Shown here: piece by piece, positions 15,475 to 24,263 of the stretch | Numbering within the stretch: the stretch's first letter is position 1 | Layout: each line of letters starts with the position of its first letter | NCBI GenBank assembly: GCA_025352085.1 | Contig: JANXUA010000020.1 | Span: 1 to 37,147 of the forward strand | Length of the DNA stretch: 37,147 nucleotides | Direction: 5' to 3' | Source: Caulobacteraceae bacterium | GTDB taxonomy: Bacteria > Pseudomonadota > Alphaproteobacteria > Caulobacterales > Caulobacteraceae | The notes under the pieces: model-generated | Seen by the model: only the letters and a program-made list of their open reading frames with translations | Database searches by the model: none | What the model was told of the DNA's origin: nothing | Translations under genes and position numbers: made by a program

Positions 15475-15672
15475 AACAAAACTCCGCTGGTAGCTCCCAA
15501 ACCTGCACTGTCAGAGCAAATTAACCCGGAACGGCATTGTCAAGGCAACCAAGTAGAGGCCCGTTTGACCGAAAAACGCTAGTCGGCGAACTGGAATCCC
15601 GGACAAAAACAATTACGGCGACTCGCTCAGGCATCCGCAAAACGCAGTATTCGAGTTTGCCTTGACAGTGCC

Positions 15673-15723
15673 CCTTGGGGAAGGGCGCGCGCAGCGCGGG
15701 TGAGGGTCCCTCCGCCCCAAAGG
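15673..15723. repeat. REP-like palindromic element
   Basis: CCTTGGGG (15673-15680) can pair with CCCCAAAGG (15715-15723). Inside are a GC-rich GCGCGC/GCGCG segment and the perfect palindrome GAGGGTCCCTC (15702-15712). The layout resembles intergenic palindromes common in alphaproteobacterial genomes. It lies directly after the stop of the Rieske pseudogene and may also act as a terminator. I see no second full copy in this window. Confidence 0.5.
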
Positions 15724-15726
15724 CGC

Positions 15727-16910
15727 TTACCCCTTCGGCGCGACGTAACTATCCAAGGTCCGGTGAAACCGCCGCAACCGCCCTTCCTGATAGCGCGACA
15801 GCGCCAGGGTCGGGGCGAACGTCGCCGGCAGACCCTCCTGCACCGCGGCCATGTTGGTGGTTCCTGGTCCAGCACCCCGGCCAGCTCGCCCAGCGAGGGA
15901 ACCGACGCCCATGGCGTTTCGACGGCCAGCAGGATCATGTTCGCCGGGGCGGGCTTGGGCTCATCGCGCCGATGCCGCATGACATAACCCACCTCCATCT
16001 GCGTTTCCTCGTGACCGTCCAACCACGGACGAAACCAGTACCACATGTTTGGCCCATAGCCGCCCCAATGCATCAGGTTGGGGAACACATTGTAGTACCA
16101 CCCGTCGATCAGCTCCGTGTCCGACACCGTGGGAAGGTCTGCGCCGGTGGCCGCCTGCGCCGCCGCGCGGTTCTCGCCGGCCACCCGCGCCCGCGCCGTC
16201 TCGCCCGCGTCGAAGCCGAGCGGCTCGTCGCCCCCCAGCTCGGTCGCCGTTTCCAGCCCCTGAACCCTTCATAGACGTCCTGATCGGCGACGTAGGGGCT
16301 GGTGGTTACGAACGGCACCATCATCCGCTTCACGTGCGGCTCGTCCTAGACGTCGTACTGACAGCCGATGTCGTCGATATAGCCCATGATTTGCGGGTGG
16401 GTCTCCAGGGAGTGAAACGGCTCCATGGACGCCTGCTGCACCACCTTCCAATTGCCGCGCAGCTGCTTGGCGACATTGCAGGCCCAGATAGCACCGCTCT
16501 CACGGATACGGCTCGAACTGCCGCCTGATCGGATCGAGATAGGCCTCCAGCCGCATCGCCTGTGGATGGGGATTGATGAACACCCACCCGGCCCAGGTCC
16601 CCACCTGCACGGTCCGCAGGCTCATTGACTTCACGGCGCCCTCGGGGAAATCCCATGCGCACGGCAGGTGCGTCAGCGCCCGTCGAGGCTCCAGGTCAAA
16701 CCATGGAACGGACAGCGCATCGCTGCCGCGTTGCCTGACGCCGTTCGAAGCTTTCGGCCACGGTGCAGGCAGGCGTTCGGATAGGCCCTGATCACGTTCG
16801 GCTCGACCCGCACGACCAGGTACGAGCGCCGTGCAATGTCATAGACATGCTGGTCGACGACGTTTGGGATGTGCTCATCCCGGCCGGCCATCTGCCAAGT
16901 CGTGTCTTAC
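15727..16910 (-). pseudogene. Rieske oxygenase alpha subunit, multiply frameshifted and N-terminally truncated
   Basis: Minus-strand pieces line up in order with the long Rieske subgroup. They are TWQMAGRDEHIPN; a Rieske site CLHRGRKL...CPFHGLTW (16673-16891); in another frame LRTVQVGTWAGWVFINPHPQ; then EPFHSLETHPQ at the iron site; then GWYYNVFPNLMHWGGYGPNM (16184-15961); and finally RRFHRTLDSYVAPKG ending at 15727. At least three frame changes are needed, and a stop lies five codons before the first matching Met, so about the first 60 residues are absent. It is closest in layout to 8830-10239. Not functional. Confidence 0.88.
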
Positions 16911-17005
16911 ATCGCCCGCTTGGGGCCATCTGACGGGCCGGCACCGAAGGTGTCTTGTTTGGGCAACACTAAAGAGACGAACGCGTCGGTTTAAAACAAC
17001 CAAGC

Positions 17006-17033
17006 TTGACTTTTATGGCGACGCATTTAGCTA
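17006..17033 (+). promoter_or_regulatory. Candidate promoter of the second TonB receptor
   Basis: TTGACT (17006-17011) followed by TAGCTA (17028-17033) with a 16-base spacer. The upstream AAAACAACCAAG (16994-17005) is an AACAA-rich tract resembling those at 7168 and 27496. The -10 match is modest. Confidence 0.35.
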
Positions 17034-17115
17034 TGGAAACGAATAAAATGCAGGCTAGATGTTTAGGAACCTGCACTCATGCGCATCCGCATGGCCAGGG
17101 GGAAAACTGAATCCG

Positions 17116-19605
17116 ATGATCACAAATTCGAATCACACACGCACGACTATGTTGAGCGGCGTGGCCATGGCCATCGCTTTGGCGGCTCATCCGGCGATCG
17201 CCGCCGGGGCGTCGGCGTCAACCGGCGCCACCGAAAACAAGGTCACCAATCTCGAAGAGGTGACCGTCACGGCGCGGAAGAAGACCGAGCGTCTGCTCGA
17301 CGTGCCGGTGTCGGCCAATGCGATCAGCGCCGCTGGGCTGGCCAAATACGCCACCACCGACCTCACCGCGGTCGGCGTCCAGATTCCCCAGGTCAGCATC
17401 GACCACGCCGCTTCGGGCGCTGGCGCCATCATCACCATCCGGGGCATCGGTTCGGCCAGCGTCGACGCAGCGATCGAACAGGAAGTCACAGTCAATATCG
17501 ACGGCGTTCCGATCAGCCGCGGACGGGTGATCGAGCAGGCCTTCTTCGACGAGGCGTCCGTCGCAGTACTTAAAGGACCGCAGGCGCTCTACTTCGGCAA
17601 GAACAGCCCGGCCGGGGTGATCTCGATCACGAGCCAGGGGCCGAGCGATATCGCCAGCGGCTATGCGCGCGCAGGCTATGAAGAGGGGGCGCAGAACTAC
17701 TTCGGCGAAGCGGCGTTCGGCGGGCCGATTGCCGACGGCCTCTCCGCCCGTGCAGCCTTCCGTTATAGCGACATGAGGGGCGGTTATGTAAACGGCGTAG
17801 GAGGGCCGCTCACCGGAACCCAACTGCCCTACCTGCTGCGGACGGCGCCGGGCGGCGCCATCAACGAACCCGGTTCGCCCTTCTCCAACTATCCCGGCTC
17901 GCGCGAAGTGATCGGTCGCCTGACCGTTAATTTCAAGCCTGTCGGCAGCCGTTTCGACGCCAGCTTCAAGTTCCTGGGCAGCGATCACCATGACCGCGGC
18001 GACAGCATGGAGACCGTGATCTGGCGTTGTGCGCCAGGCAATAACCACACAACCAGCCTGGACTTCGGTGCGTTTCTAGACCCGACTCATACTTCACCGA
18101 TCTATGCATCTGATCCCTACAGCTCGTGCCACGGAGCGCGCGCGAACTCGCTGGGCGGTCTGCCCCTCCCCTGGGCGGCCGGCTACCCCGGTTCGAACGG
18201 CGGCATACCATACACCGATGTGCTGACCTATCTGTCGTCGCTGACCATGAACTACAAGGTCGCCGATCACCTGACCCTGACCTCCGTCACCGGCTACTAC
18301 GAATACAACCAGACCCAGTGGTCGAACTACGACAGCACCGACCTGGTCCTGGCTTCGGGAGTCAACAACGACCAACAGACGTCGCTCAGTCAGGAGCTGC
18401 GGCTGCAGTCGTCGTTCCAAGGCCCGCTGAATTTCACGATCGGCGGCTTCTACGGTCACGACCGGCGCAGTTTCCACCAGGTCGGCAGCATCGGCTATCT
18501 CGGCGTCGATGCGGCGACCGGCAACACCGACCTGTTCCAGAGCATCGACTATTACCGCACCGACACCTATTCGGGCTTTGGCGAACTCAGCTGGAAGATC
18601 CTGCCGAATGTCGAACTCGCCGGCGGCGCGCGCTATACGTCCGAGACCAAGTACGGCAACAACGGCATGACCTATCTGCACCCGGTACTCGCGCTGCTGA
18701 CCGGCGGCACGATTTCGTCGCCCGTCGGTCAACGTCTCATCTCCACCTTCACCGACACCAATGTATCGCCGCAGGTCACGCTGTCCTGGCACCCGTCTTC
18801 GAATGTGATGCTCTACGGCGCCTACAAGACCGGCTTCAAATCGGGCGGGTTCTCGACACCGGCGCTTATTCCCTTCACCGCCACCGTGAACAACCAACGC
18901 TTCCGTCAGGAAACCGTCAGAGGGGGGGAACTCGGTCTGAAATTCTCAGAACTGGACCGCCGCTTGACGGGCGACGTGACCCTCTATCGCTACAGCTTCT
19001 ACGGCCTGCAGCTAACGGCATTCGACGCGGCGACGACCTCCTATTTCACGCAGAACGCGGCCTCGGCCACAAGCCAGGGCGTCGAAGTCAATTTGAACTA
19101 CCAGGCCACGGAGGAATTCGGGATCCACGGATCCATTGGCTATAACCGGGCTAGATACGACAAATTTACGGACTCGCAGTGCTGGACTGGGCAATCGCTC
19201 GCCGAAGGTTGTAGCGCCGCCGGGACCCAGGTCCTGACCGGCAAGCCGCTGTCGCGCGCGCCCGATGTCGTCGCGCTGATTGGCGCCAGGTACGCGCACC
19301 AGATCGTCGGGGACTATAAGCTCGCCCTCACCGGAGACATTCGCTACAGTTCCAGCTACGGGCTGGAAACCAACAACAACCCCGGTGGATTTCAAGGCAA
19401 GTACGCGACGCTCGATCTGAGCGCGCGCGTCTATGACGACAAGTGGGAGTTCGCGATCATCGGAAAGAACCTCACCGACACCTACTATGCGGTGTTAGGC
19501 GGCGACAAGCCGCTGAGCCAAGTCGTTCCGGGGCAAGGCGGCGACATCACCGCCGCGCTGGGGCGTCCGCGCGAGGTGACGTTCCAGATCACTCGTCGCT
19601 TCTAG
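17116..19605 (+). CDS. TonB-dependent outer-membrane receptor
   Basis: 829 residues from ATG 17116, chosen because MITNSNHTRTTMLSGVAMAI begins a good signal peptide (cleavage near AIAAGA) and AGGGGG lies 12 bases upstream; an earlier in-frame ATG at 17059 adds a non-signal leader. After the signal come the TonB-box region (EEVTVTARKK), plug-domain motifs (VPVSANAIS, IRGIGSAS, VNIDGVPISRG, VLKGPQALYFGKNSPAG) and a 22-strand-type barrel ending in FQITRRF. FKSGGF and AILGKNLTD-like segments are typical of the sphingomonad receptor group associated with catabolic islands. It should import a pathway substrate; ligand unknown. Confidence 0.94.
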   Translation: MITNSNHTRTTMLSGVAMAIALAAHPAIAAGASASTGATENKVTNLEEVTVTARKKTERLLDVPVSANAISAAGLAKYATTDLTAVGVQIPQVSIDHAASGAGAIITIRGIGSASVDAAIEQEVTVNIDGVPISRGRVIEQAFFDEASVAVLKGPQALYFGKNSPAGVISITSQGPSDIASGYARAGYEEGAQNYFGEAAFGGPIADGLSARAAFRYSDMRGGYVNGVGGPLTGTQLPYLLRTAPGGAINEPGSPFSNYPGSREVIGRLTVNFKPVGSRFDASFKFLGSDHHDRGDSMETVIWRCAPGNNHTTSLDFGAFLDPTHTSPIYASDPYSSCHGARANSLGGLPLPWAAGYPGSNGGIPYTDVLTYLSSLTMNYKVADHLTLTSVTGYYEYNQTQWSNYDSTDLVLASGVNNDQQTSLSQELRLQSSFQGPLNFTIGGFYGHDRRSFHQVGSIGYLGVDAATGNTDLFQSIDYYRTDTYSGFGELSWKILPNVELAGGARYTSETKYGNNGMTYLHPVLALLTGGTISSPVGQRLISTFTDTNVSPQVTLSWHPSSNVMLYGAYKTGFKSGGFSTPALIPFTATVNNQRFRQETVRGGELGLKFSELDRRLTGDVTLYRYSFYGLQLTAFDAATTSYFTQNAASATSQGVEVNLNYQATEEFGIHGSIGYNRARYDKFTDSQCWTGQSLAEGCSAAGTQVLTGKPLSRAPDVVALIGARYAHQIVGDYKLALTGDIRYSSSYGLETNNNPGGFQGKYATLDLSARVYDDKWEFAIIGKNLTDTYYAVLGGDKPLSQVVPGQGGDITAALGRPREVTFQITRRF

Positions 19606-19679
19606 TACGCGGGCACAATCACTGTAGGCATCAGCCCAAACCTTCACGGCGCGCTAGGGGGTGGCGGGTAAGCCCTGAC

Positions 19680-20270
19680 CGTGGCCCAATCTACGGAACC
19701 CGTTTCGGTACTTCGACAGCTCGCCGGAGGTGATCCGGCTCGTGGTCATGATGTATGTCCGGTACCCGCTATCGCTTCGCGACGTCGAGGACCTGTTGTT
19801 CGAGCGCTGCATCGACACCTGTCATGGGACGGTGCGGCTGTGGTGGACCCGGTTCAGCTCGATGTTCGCCGCTGAGATCCGCCGCAAGCGCGTTCCTCAC
19901 ATGCGCGCCTATACCCACTGACGAAGGCACTTGGACGAGGTCTACGTCAGGATCAACGTTGAGATGCGCTACCTTGGGCGCGCCGTCGATCATGAGGGCG
20001 AGGTGCTGGAATCCTTCGTCACCAGGACGCGAAATGAGGCCGCGGCGCTGAAGTTCATTAAAAGAGCTATGAAGCGTCACGGGGGGGCGGGCGCCATCGT
20101 CACCGATGGCCTGCGCTCCCATGGCGCCACCATGAAGGACACCGGCAACGCCGGTCGTCAGGAGGTGGGCCGCACCAAAATCCATCCCGTTAGCGGCCGA
20201 AACGTCGCCAACAAGCCAAAACTCGGGCCATCAGCCACTCAAAATTGGAGGCGTTTGAGAAATCGAGAAG
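19680..20270 (+). mobile_element. IS6-family transposase remnant
   Basis: The frame reads NPFRYFDSSPEVIRLVVMMY, then PLSLRDVEDLLFERCIDTCH, TVRLWWTRF and AAEIRRKRV, a normal IS6 N-terminal half. TGA at 19919-19921 stands where Trp (TGG) is expected. The same frame continues with RHLDEVYVRI (first catalytic Asp), AVDHEGEVLESFVTRTR and IVTDGLRSHGA (second Asp). The region that should hold the catalytic Glu has degenerated (NVANKPKLGPSATQNW). No intact terminal repeats were found. It abuts the end of the duplicated block at 20271-20281. Confidence 0.85.
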
Positions 20271-20618
20271 CTATTGGGCCGTGAAGAAGTCGGCGCGAGG
20301 CTTGCCGTCCGGATCGTACACCGGCTCGATCAGATCGACGCGATATTTGCGGGTGACGGCGGACTTGATGCCGACCCCGGCCAGGTGACCGGCCATTTTC
20401 AGATAGGGCTCGGCCGAGAGGTGATAGGCGAGGTCGGCCTCGGTTTCCCATTCCTCGAACACATTGACCCGACCGGGACGGCTGAGGTCGGCGCTCCAGG
20501 CGTAGTGAACGCATCCTTTTTCGGCCAACGCCGCTTCGATAAGCGGTTTGGCGTCGAGCAGCGCCTTTTCGCGGGCTTCGGGATCGAGATCTATTTCACC
20601 GGAAATGACAATGGGCAT
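20271..20618 (-). CDS. ABM-domain protein, copy 2
   Basis: 115 residues, the same domain as 13111-13458, with identical residues 1-27 and about 13 changes later. The last residues (FFTAQ versus FFTTP) differ because sequence similarity between the copies ends here. The final codons and stop were probably supplied by the junction with the IS6 remnant. Expected to be a small dimeric ABM barrel; activity unknown. It follows the SnoaL-like gene by eight bases and is the last gene of its operon. Confidence 0.83.
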   Translation of the reverse strand: MPIVISGEIDLDPEAREKALLDAKPLIEAALAEKGCVHYAWSADLSRPGRVNVFEEWETEADLAYHLSAEPYLKMAGHLAGVGIKSAVTRKYRVDLIEPVYDPDGKPRADFFTAQ

Positions 20619-20626
20619 GGGGATTC

Positions 20627-21040
20627 CTAGGTTTGTTCATCATGAAGGACGTTGTAAGCCCGGCGGGCGAACAGCCATTGGCCATCCCGCTTGACCAGAG
20701 TGTCGTCATAAGCGCCGACGATCTTGCGCACCCCGCCTCCGTCTTTGGCCACGAGGATTTCCTGGGTGTAGGAGCGGGCGCTGGCCATGTCGTCGTTGAT
20801 CTCGATCGCCCCGGGCACGGCGAAGAAGCCCGCCATGGCGAAGGCGCTCATCGCCTGTTCCCAGGCTGCGCGGATGGCCGGCCGGCCGGTAAGGTCGAGG
20901 CCTAGCGCAGGCAAATGCCAGACGCCGTCTTCGGCCCAGTTGACGATCCAGGCGTCCGCGTCATGGCGGAACACGGCATCGCTATAGGATTCGATCCGTT
21001 CACGGATCGCGAGACGATCTTCCACGGCGCCTTTGTACAT
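20627..21040 (-). CDS. SnoaL-like/NTF2-fold protein, copy 2
   Basis: 137 residues, differing from 13467-13880 at eight positions spread along the protein, with all recognisable NTF2-fold segments retained (WAEDGVWHLP, GRPAIRAAW, WLFARRAYNV). Thirteen bases separate it from the SDR stop. Possible roles are an isomerase or cyclase on a ketone intermediate or an NTF2-fold partner of a Rieske alpha subunit; no Rieske gene follows in this copy. Confidence 0.85.
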   Translation of the reverse strand: MYKGAVEDRLAIRERIESYSDAVFRHDADAWIVNWAEDGVWHLPALGLDLTGRPAIRAAWEQAMSAFAMAGFFAVPGAIEINDDMASARSYTQEILVAKDGGGVRKIVGAYDDTLVKRDGQWLFARRAYNVLHDEQT

Positions 21041-21053
21041 CGGTTTTCTCTTG

Positions 21054-21842
21054 TCAGGACGGCACGACGGCCGGGGTTACGGTCAGGGTATTGTCCACCA
21101 CCAGTTTCTGGCCGCTGACGAATCGCGAATCGTCCGAGGCCAGGAACAGTACGGCGTTGGCGATGTCCTCGGGGGCGCCCAAGGGGGTGGTCGAAGGGGG
21201 TGGCGTGTCGGAAGCCCGCGGCGGCGGGGCCATGCCGGCCTCCGCCAGCTTCTGGCCCATGCTCCGCACCATCGGCGTGTCTATGCCTGCGGGGTGAATT
21301 GAATTGCATCGAATGGGCGTCTTTGTCGCCGCGCAGTGCACGGCGACGGCCCGGGTGAGGGACTCCACCGCCCCTTTCGCCGCGCAATAGGCGGTCACCG
21401 ATGCGTGGCCGTCGATCGACGCGACAGAGGCCATGTTGATGATCGAGCCGCCGCCGGAGGCGCGCATGGCGGGGATGGCGTGCTTGCAACCGTAAAATGT
21501 GCCGTCGGCGCTGACGGCCATGACGAAGCGCCAGTCCTCGGCCGTGGTGTTTTCGATATTGCCCACTTCGACGACCCCGGCGTTGTTGACCAGCACGTCC
21601 AGCCGACCTTCCCGGCTCATGACGTCGGCGACCAGCGCCTGCCAGGCCGCCTCGTCGCGCACGTCGTGATGGGCGAACCGGGCGGCGGCGCCGATTTCGG
21701 CGGCGACCCGGGCGCCGTTCGCGTCATCGACGTCCGTGAGGATGACGCGAGCGCCCTCGCGGGCCATGATGCGTGCGTCGGCCTCGCCCAGCCCCTTGGC
21801 CGCGCCGGTGACGATCGCGACCTTGCCATCCAGTCGTCCCAT
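21054..21842 (-). CDS. Short-chain dehydrogenase/reductase, intact copy 2
   Basis: 262 residues. TGAAKGLG (12-19), NNAGVVEVGN, catalytic Ser (NMASVAS) and YCAAK are all present, and VVDNTLTVTPAVVPS closes the protein. It is probably an NAD(P)-dependent alcohol/ketone dehydrogenase. The gene is the intact counterpart of the pseudogene at 13894-14440. It lies 107 bases downstream of tetR on the same strand, with the conserved 40-bp block between them. Confidence 0.92.
   Translation of the reverse strand: MGRLDGKVAIVTGAAKGLGEADARIMAREGARVILTDVDDANGARVAAEIGAAARFAHHDVRDEAAWQALVADVMSREGRLDVLVNNAGVVEVGNIENTTAEDWRFVMAVSADGTFYGCKHAIPAMRASGGGSIINMASVASIDGHASVTAYCAAKGAVESLTRAVAVHCAATKTPIRCNSIHPAGIDTPMVRSMGQKLAEAGMAPPPRASDTPPPSTTPLGAPEDIANAVLFLASDDSRFVSGQKLVVDNTLTVTPAVVPS
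21326..21386. repeat. 10-bp direct repeats TCGCCGCGCA, 51 bp apart
   Basis: TCGCCGCGCA occurs at 21326-21335 and 21377-21386 inside the intact SDR gene. In copy 1 only one repeat remains (in 14166-14175) and exactly 51 bp are missing. This is the pattern expected from replication slippage or short-homology recombination. Confidence 0.9.
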
Positions 21843-21915
21843 CGTGTCAGTCTACCTTTCGGTCCGCGATCGGGCTCAAGCCCGCCGATTTTCCGGGAGA
21901 AAGATCAACCATGCC

Positions 21916-21955
21916 GGAAGCCAACGCAAGTGACTTTAAGCAAAATCGATTAAAC
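21916..21955. promoter_or_regulatory. 40-bp conserved regulatory block, copy 2
   Basis: Identical to 14513-14552, with AAGTGACTT at 21928-21936. It spans the tetR stop codon and the start of the tetR-SDR gap, so it can serve the SDR-SnoaL-ABM genes. A TetR-family operator is a reasonable guess. Confidence 0.45.
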
Positions 21956-22699
21956 TTCGGGTGCGTTCGGCCGCGACGGCGCGGCGCCAGCGCCAACCCG
22001 GAACCGCGGCTTGGTGGTCGACGGTTGCGCATCCAGGCTGGGAAGCCGCCAGAGTGTGTGCAGGGCGATGCGTAGAGCCGCTCGAACCTCGGCGATCCGC
22101 ACCTCGCGCTGATCCGGAAAGACCTTGATGAAAAGCCAGTCGTTCACGAGCGCGGTGAGGTCGCGCGCGGCGCGAAACTGGGGGCTGTCGGCCAGCTCTG
22201 CGTTACCGAACAGAAGGCCGGTGAAGCGCTTGGACTGGTCCTCTACGAGGCGGGCGCTCTCCTCGAGCACTGGTCGCAGGACAGGCATGGTGCGCGCCGC
22301 CGACAGAAGCTCCAGCTGGGCGACGCGGTAGCGATCCGTCGCCGGGCTCGCCACCAGATCGATGGCGAACTCGATGAGATCGCGACCGTCCGGCGGGTTG
22401 ACGGCCTGGGCCTCATAAGCCTCCCAGTTGCGCTGGGAAACGTAGCGCGCGAGGGCGATCAGAACCTCTTCGGACGTCATAAAATAATATTGCAGGCAGC
22501 CGCGCGTCACGCCGGCGATCTCGGCCACTTTGGCCAGACCGGCGCCCCGGATGCCGTAACGATTGATCGACTCGACGGCGGCCTCAAGAATCAGGAGGCG
22601 GGTCTGCTCGCTTTTGGGCGTGACGCCGCGCACCTTCACGCCGCGCGCCCGACGCGCCGGACCCTCGCGGTTCTCCCGAACCAGTTTCAACTTCACCAT
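21950..22699 (-). CDS. TetR-family transcriptional regulator
   Basis: 249 residues. After a basic N-terminal stretch (REGPARRARGVKVRG), the TetR DNA-binding domain is clear: ILEAAVESINRYGIRGAG, VAEIAGVTRGCLQYYF (helix-turn-helix) and EEVLIALARYV, roughly residues 32-85. The C-terminal ligand-binding helices are divergent, and the protein ends in a proline-rich tail (APSRPNAPEV). It is divergent from the Rieske gene at 22805 and codirectional with SDR-SnoaL-ABM, so it is placed to control both. Family members are mostly repressors released by a small ligand. A fragment of a second tetR survives at 14552-14575. Confidence 0.92.
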   Translation of the reverse strand: MVKLKLVRENREGPARRARGVKVRGVTPKSEQTRLLILEAAVESINRYGIRGAGLAKVAEIAGVTRGCLQYYFMTSEEVLIALARYVSQRNWEAYEAQAVNPPDGRDLIEFAIDLVASPATDRYRVAQLELLSAARTMPVLRPVLEESARLVEDQSKRFTGLLFGNAELADSPQFRAARDLTALVNDWLFIKVFPDQREVRIAEVRAALRIALHTLWRLPSLDAQPSTTKPRFRVGAGAAPSRPNAPEV

Positions 22700-22804
22700 T
22701 GCCGCCTCGCATATTTTCCGAATTCATTTTCTGCGTAGTTGCTTTTTTTGTCGACCCGTTATTCAATGAGATTCTCAGTACGCCCGAAATCCACGAGGGA
22801 CCCC
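22700..22804. promoter_or_regulatory. Divergent tetR/Rieske control region
   Basis: This 105-bp gap between divergent starts is AT-richer than its surroundings and must contain both promoters. I see no convincing -35/-10 pair and no long inverted repeat. GAGGGA immediately before 22805 is the Rieske ribosome site. Confidence 0.4.
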
Positions 22805-24148
22805 ATGTCCGAAACGCTCGATCATTCCGGCTCCGCGGCGCGCCAACTGGCCGATATATCCCAGACGCCCGATCCGGTGCTGGACGATCGCCCCATCGCG
22901 GCGGACCGCTACTGGTCCAAGGACTTTGCCCAGAAGGAGTGGGACAAGGTTTGGACCAAGACCTGGCAGATCGCCGGCCTGGCGCGCCAGTTGACAAAGC
23001 GGGGCGATTACATCTCCACCACCCTGGGGAGGGAAGTGATCTTGTGCGTGCATGGCGATGATGGTCAGACGCGAGCCTTCTACAATGTCTGCCAGCATCG
23101 AGGCATGCAGCTCATGGAGCAGGAACAGGGCAACACCCGACGCCTGGTCTGCCCCTATCATGGCTGGGCCTACGATCTGAAAGGCGTGCTCAAGGTGGTG
23201 CCGGACGAGGCCGACTTCATCAGCGGCAGCCCGTGCGGCAAGGCCAATCTGGTCGAGATCCCGTGCGAAACCTGGGCCGGCTTCGTCTGGTACAACATGG
23301 ACCCCGATTGCGTGTCGCTGCGATCCTATATGCAGCCTATCGCTGACCAGATCGACACCTACCCCATGGACGACATGGTGCGCACCCACTGGGTGACGCT
23401 GGAGGGCGACTTCAACTGGAAATTGGTGCAGGACAATTTCAACGAGTCCTACCACGTACCCTTCGTCCATCCGCAGACCAAGTTCGTGATGGAGTACGCC
23501 TACGACAACAGCCAGTTCGACCTGTATCCCAGCGGCCACTGCCGCATGCTGATGCCGGGGGCGGGGCCCACCAAGACCCTGCAAGGCGGCGAAGACGAAA
23601 CAATTAACTACCTCGAAACCGAGCTGCGGTTCTGGGACCTGGATCCGGAGCGGTTCCGGGGCGGCAAGACAGGCGAGATCCGCGCCGCCCTGCAGCGCCA
23701 AAAGCGCCTCCTCGGCGAGCAGAAGGGCTTCGATTTTTCGACCTATCACGACGCCCAACTCACCGATCACTGGCACTTCACCATCTTCCCGAACCTGTCT
23801 TTCAGCCTCAAGCCGGACGGCAACATCTGGCTGCGGGCGCGCCCGCATGAGAGCGACCCGGAGAAGTGCTATTTCGACATGTGGTACATGACGCTCTTCC
23901 CCAAGGGGCAGACGCAGTACTATTCGCAGAGCATGGCCGAATGGGTGGACGTCTCCGTTCCGGCGCCGCACGTGCAGGGCAAGCTCGGCGAAGTCAGCAT
24001 GGGTCCGGGGATCGATCAGGACCTGGCGGTCTGGTACGGCACCCAGAAGGGCCTGCACTCGCGCGGCTACAAGCGCGAGAACCTGGCGCACCAGGAACGC
24101 CGCGTACGCTACTTCCACCAGAACATCGATCGCTGGATCGCGAGTTGA
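22805..24148 (+). CDS. Aromatic-ring-hydroxylating dioxygenase-type Rieske alpha subunit
   Basis: 447 residues from ATG 22805, preceded by GAGGGA; an earlier in-frame ATG at 22739 lies inside the control region. Rieske ligands: C96-x-H98 and C116-x2-H119 (CQHRGMQL...CPYHGWAY). Iron site: NFNESYHVPFVHPQ with His217 and His222. The gene is divergent from tetR and is followed 115 bases later by a SnoaL-like protein in place of a canonical beta subunit. Probably hydroxylates the inducing substrate or a close derivative; electron donors are not in the window. Confidence 0.94.
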   Translation: MSETLDHSGSAARQLADISQTPDPVLDDRPIAADRYWSKDFAQKEWDKVWTKTWQIAGLARQLTKRGDYISTTLGREVILCVHGDDGQTRAFYNVCQHRGMQLMEQEQGNTRRLVCPYHGWAYDLKGVLKVVPDEADFISGSPCGKANLVEIPCETWAGFVWYNMDPDCVSLRSYMQPIADQIDTYPMDDMVRTHWVTLEGDFNWKLVQDNFNESYHVPFVHPQTKFVMEYAYDNSQFDLYPSGHCRMLMPGAGPTKTLQGGEDETINYLETELRFWDLDPERFRGGKTGEIRAALQRQKRLLGEQKGFDFSTYHDAQLTDHWHFTIFPNLSFSLKPDGNIWLRARPHESDPEKCYFDMWYMTLFPKGQTQYYSQSMAEWVDVSVPAPHVQGKLGEVSMGPGIDQDLAVWYGTQKGLHSRGYKRENLAHQERRVRYFHQNIDRWIAS

Positions 24149-24263
24149 CTCCGCTAGACCGTCGACGTCCGTCTGGAGCGGGCGAAGTTGATTGAAAGGT
24201 CGATTTGGGCTTTGAGACGGTCGCGGCGGCGCGATAGCAAATGCGTAAAACCTTGACCTTGGG

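Larger units (their letters stand above)
20281..21979. repeat. Duplicated block, copy 2 (full-length form)
   Basis: Collinear with 13121-14576. This copy keeps the complete SDR and continues into an intact tetR, so it is the better model of the ancestral arrangement tetR-SDR-SnoaL-ABM. Its left edge meets the IS6 remnant ending near 20270. Confidence 0.9.

Noticed and set aside
15660-15730. Possible CRISPR repeat or att site in the GC-rich palindromic stretch
   Set aside because: It occurs once, has internal dyad symmetry typical of REP-like elements, and there is no spacer array, integrase or tRNA next to it.
17059-17115. Upstream ATG 17059 as start of the second TonB receptor
   Set aside because: It would put 19 polar/aromatic residues before the signal peptide; ATG 17116 gives a normal signal sequence and has an AGGGGG site.
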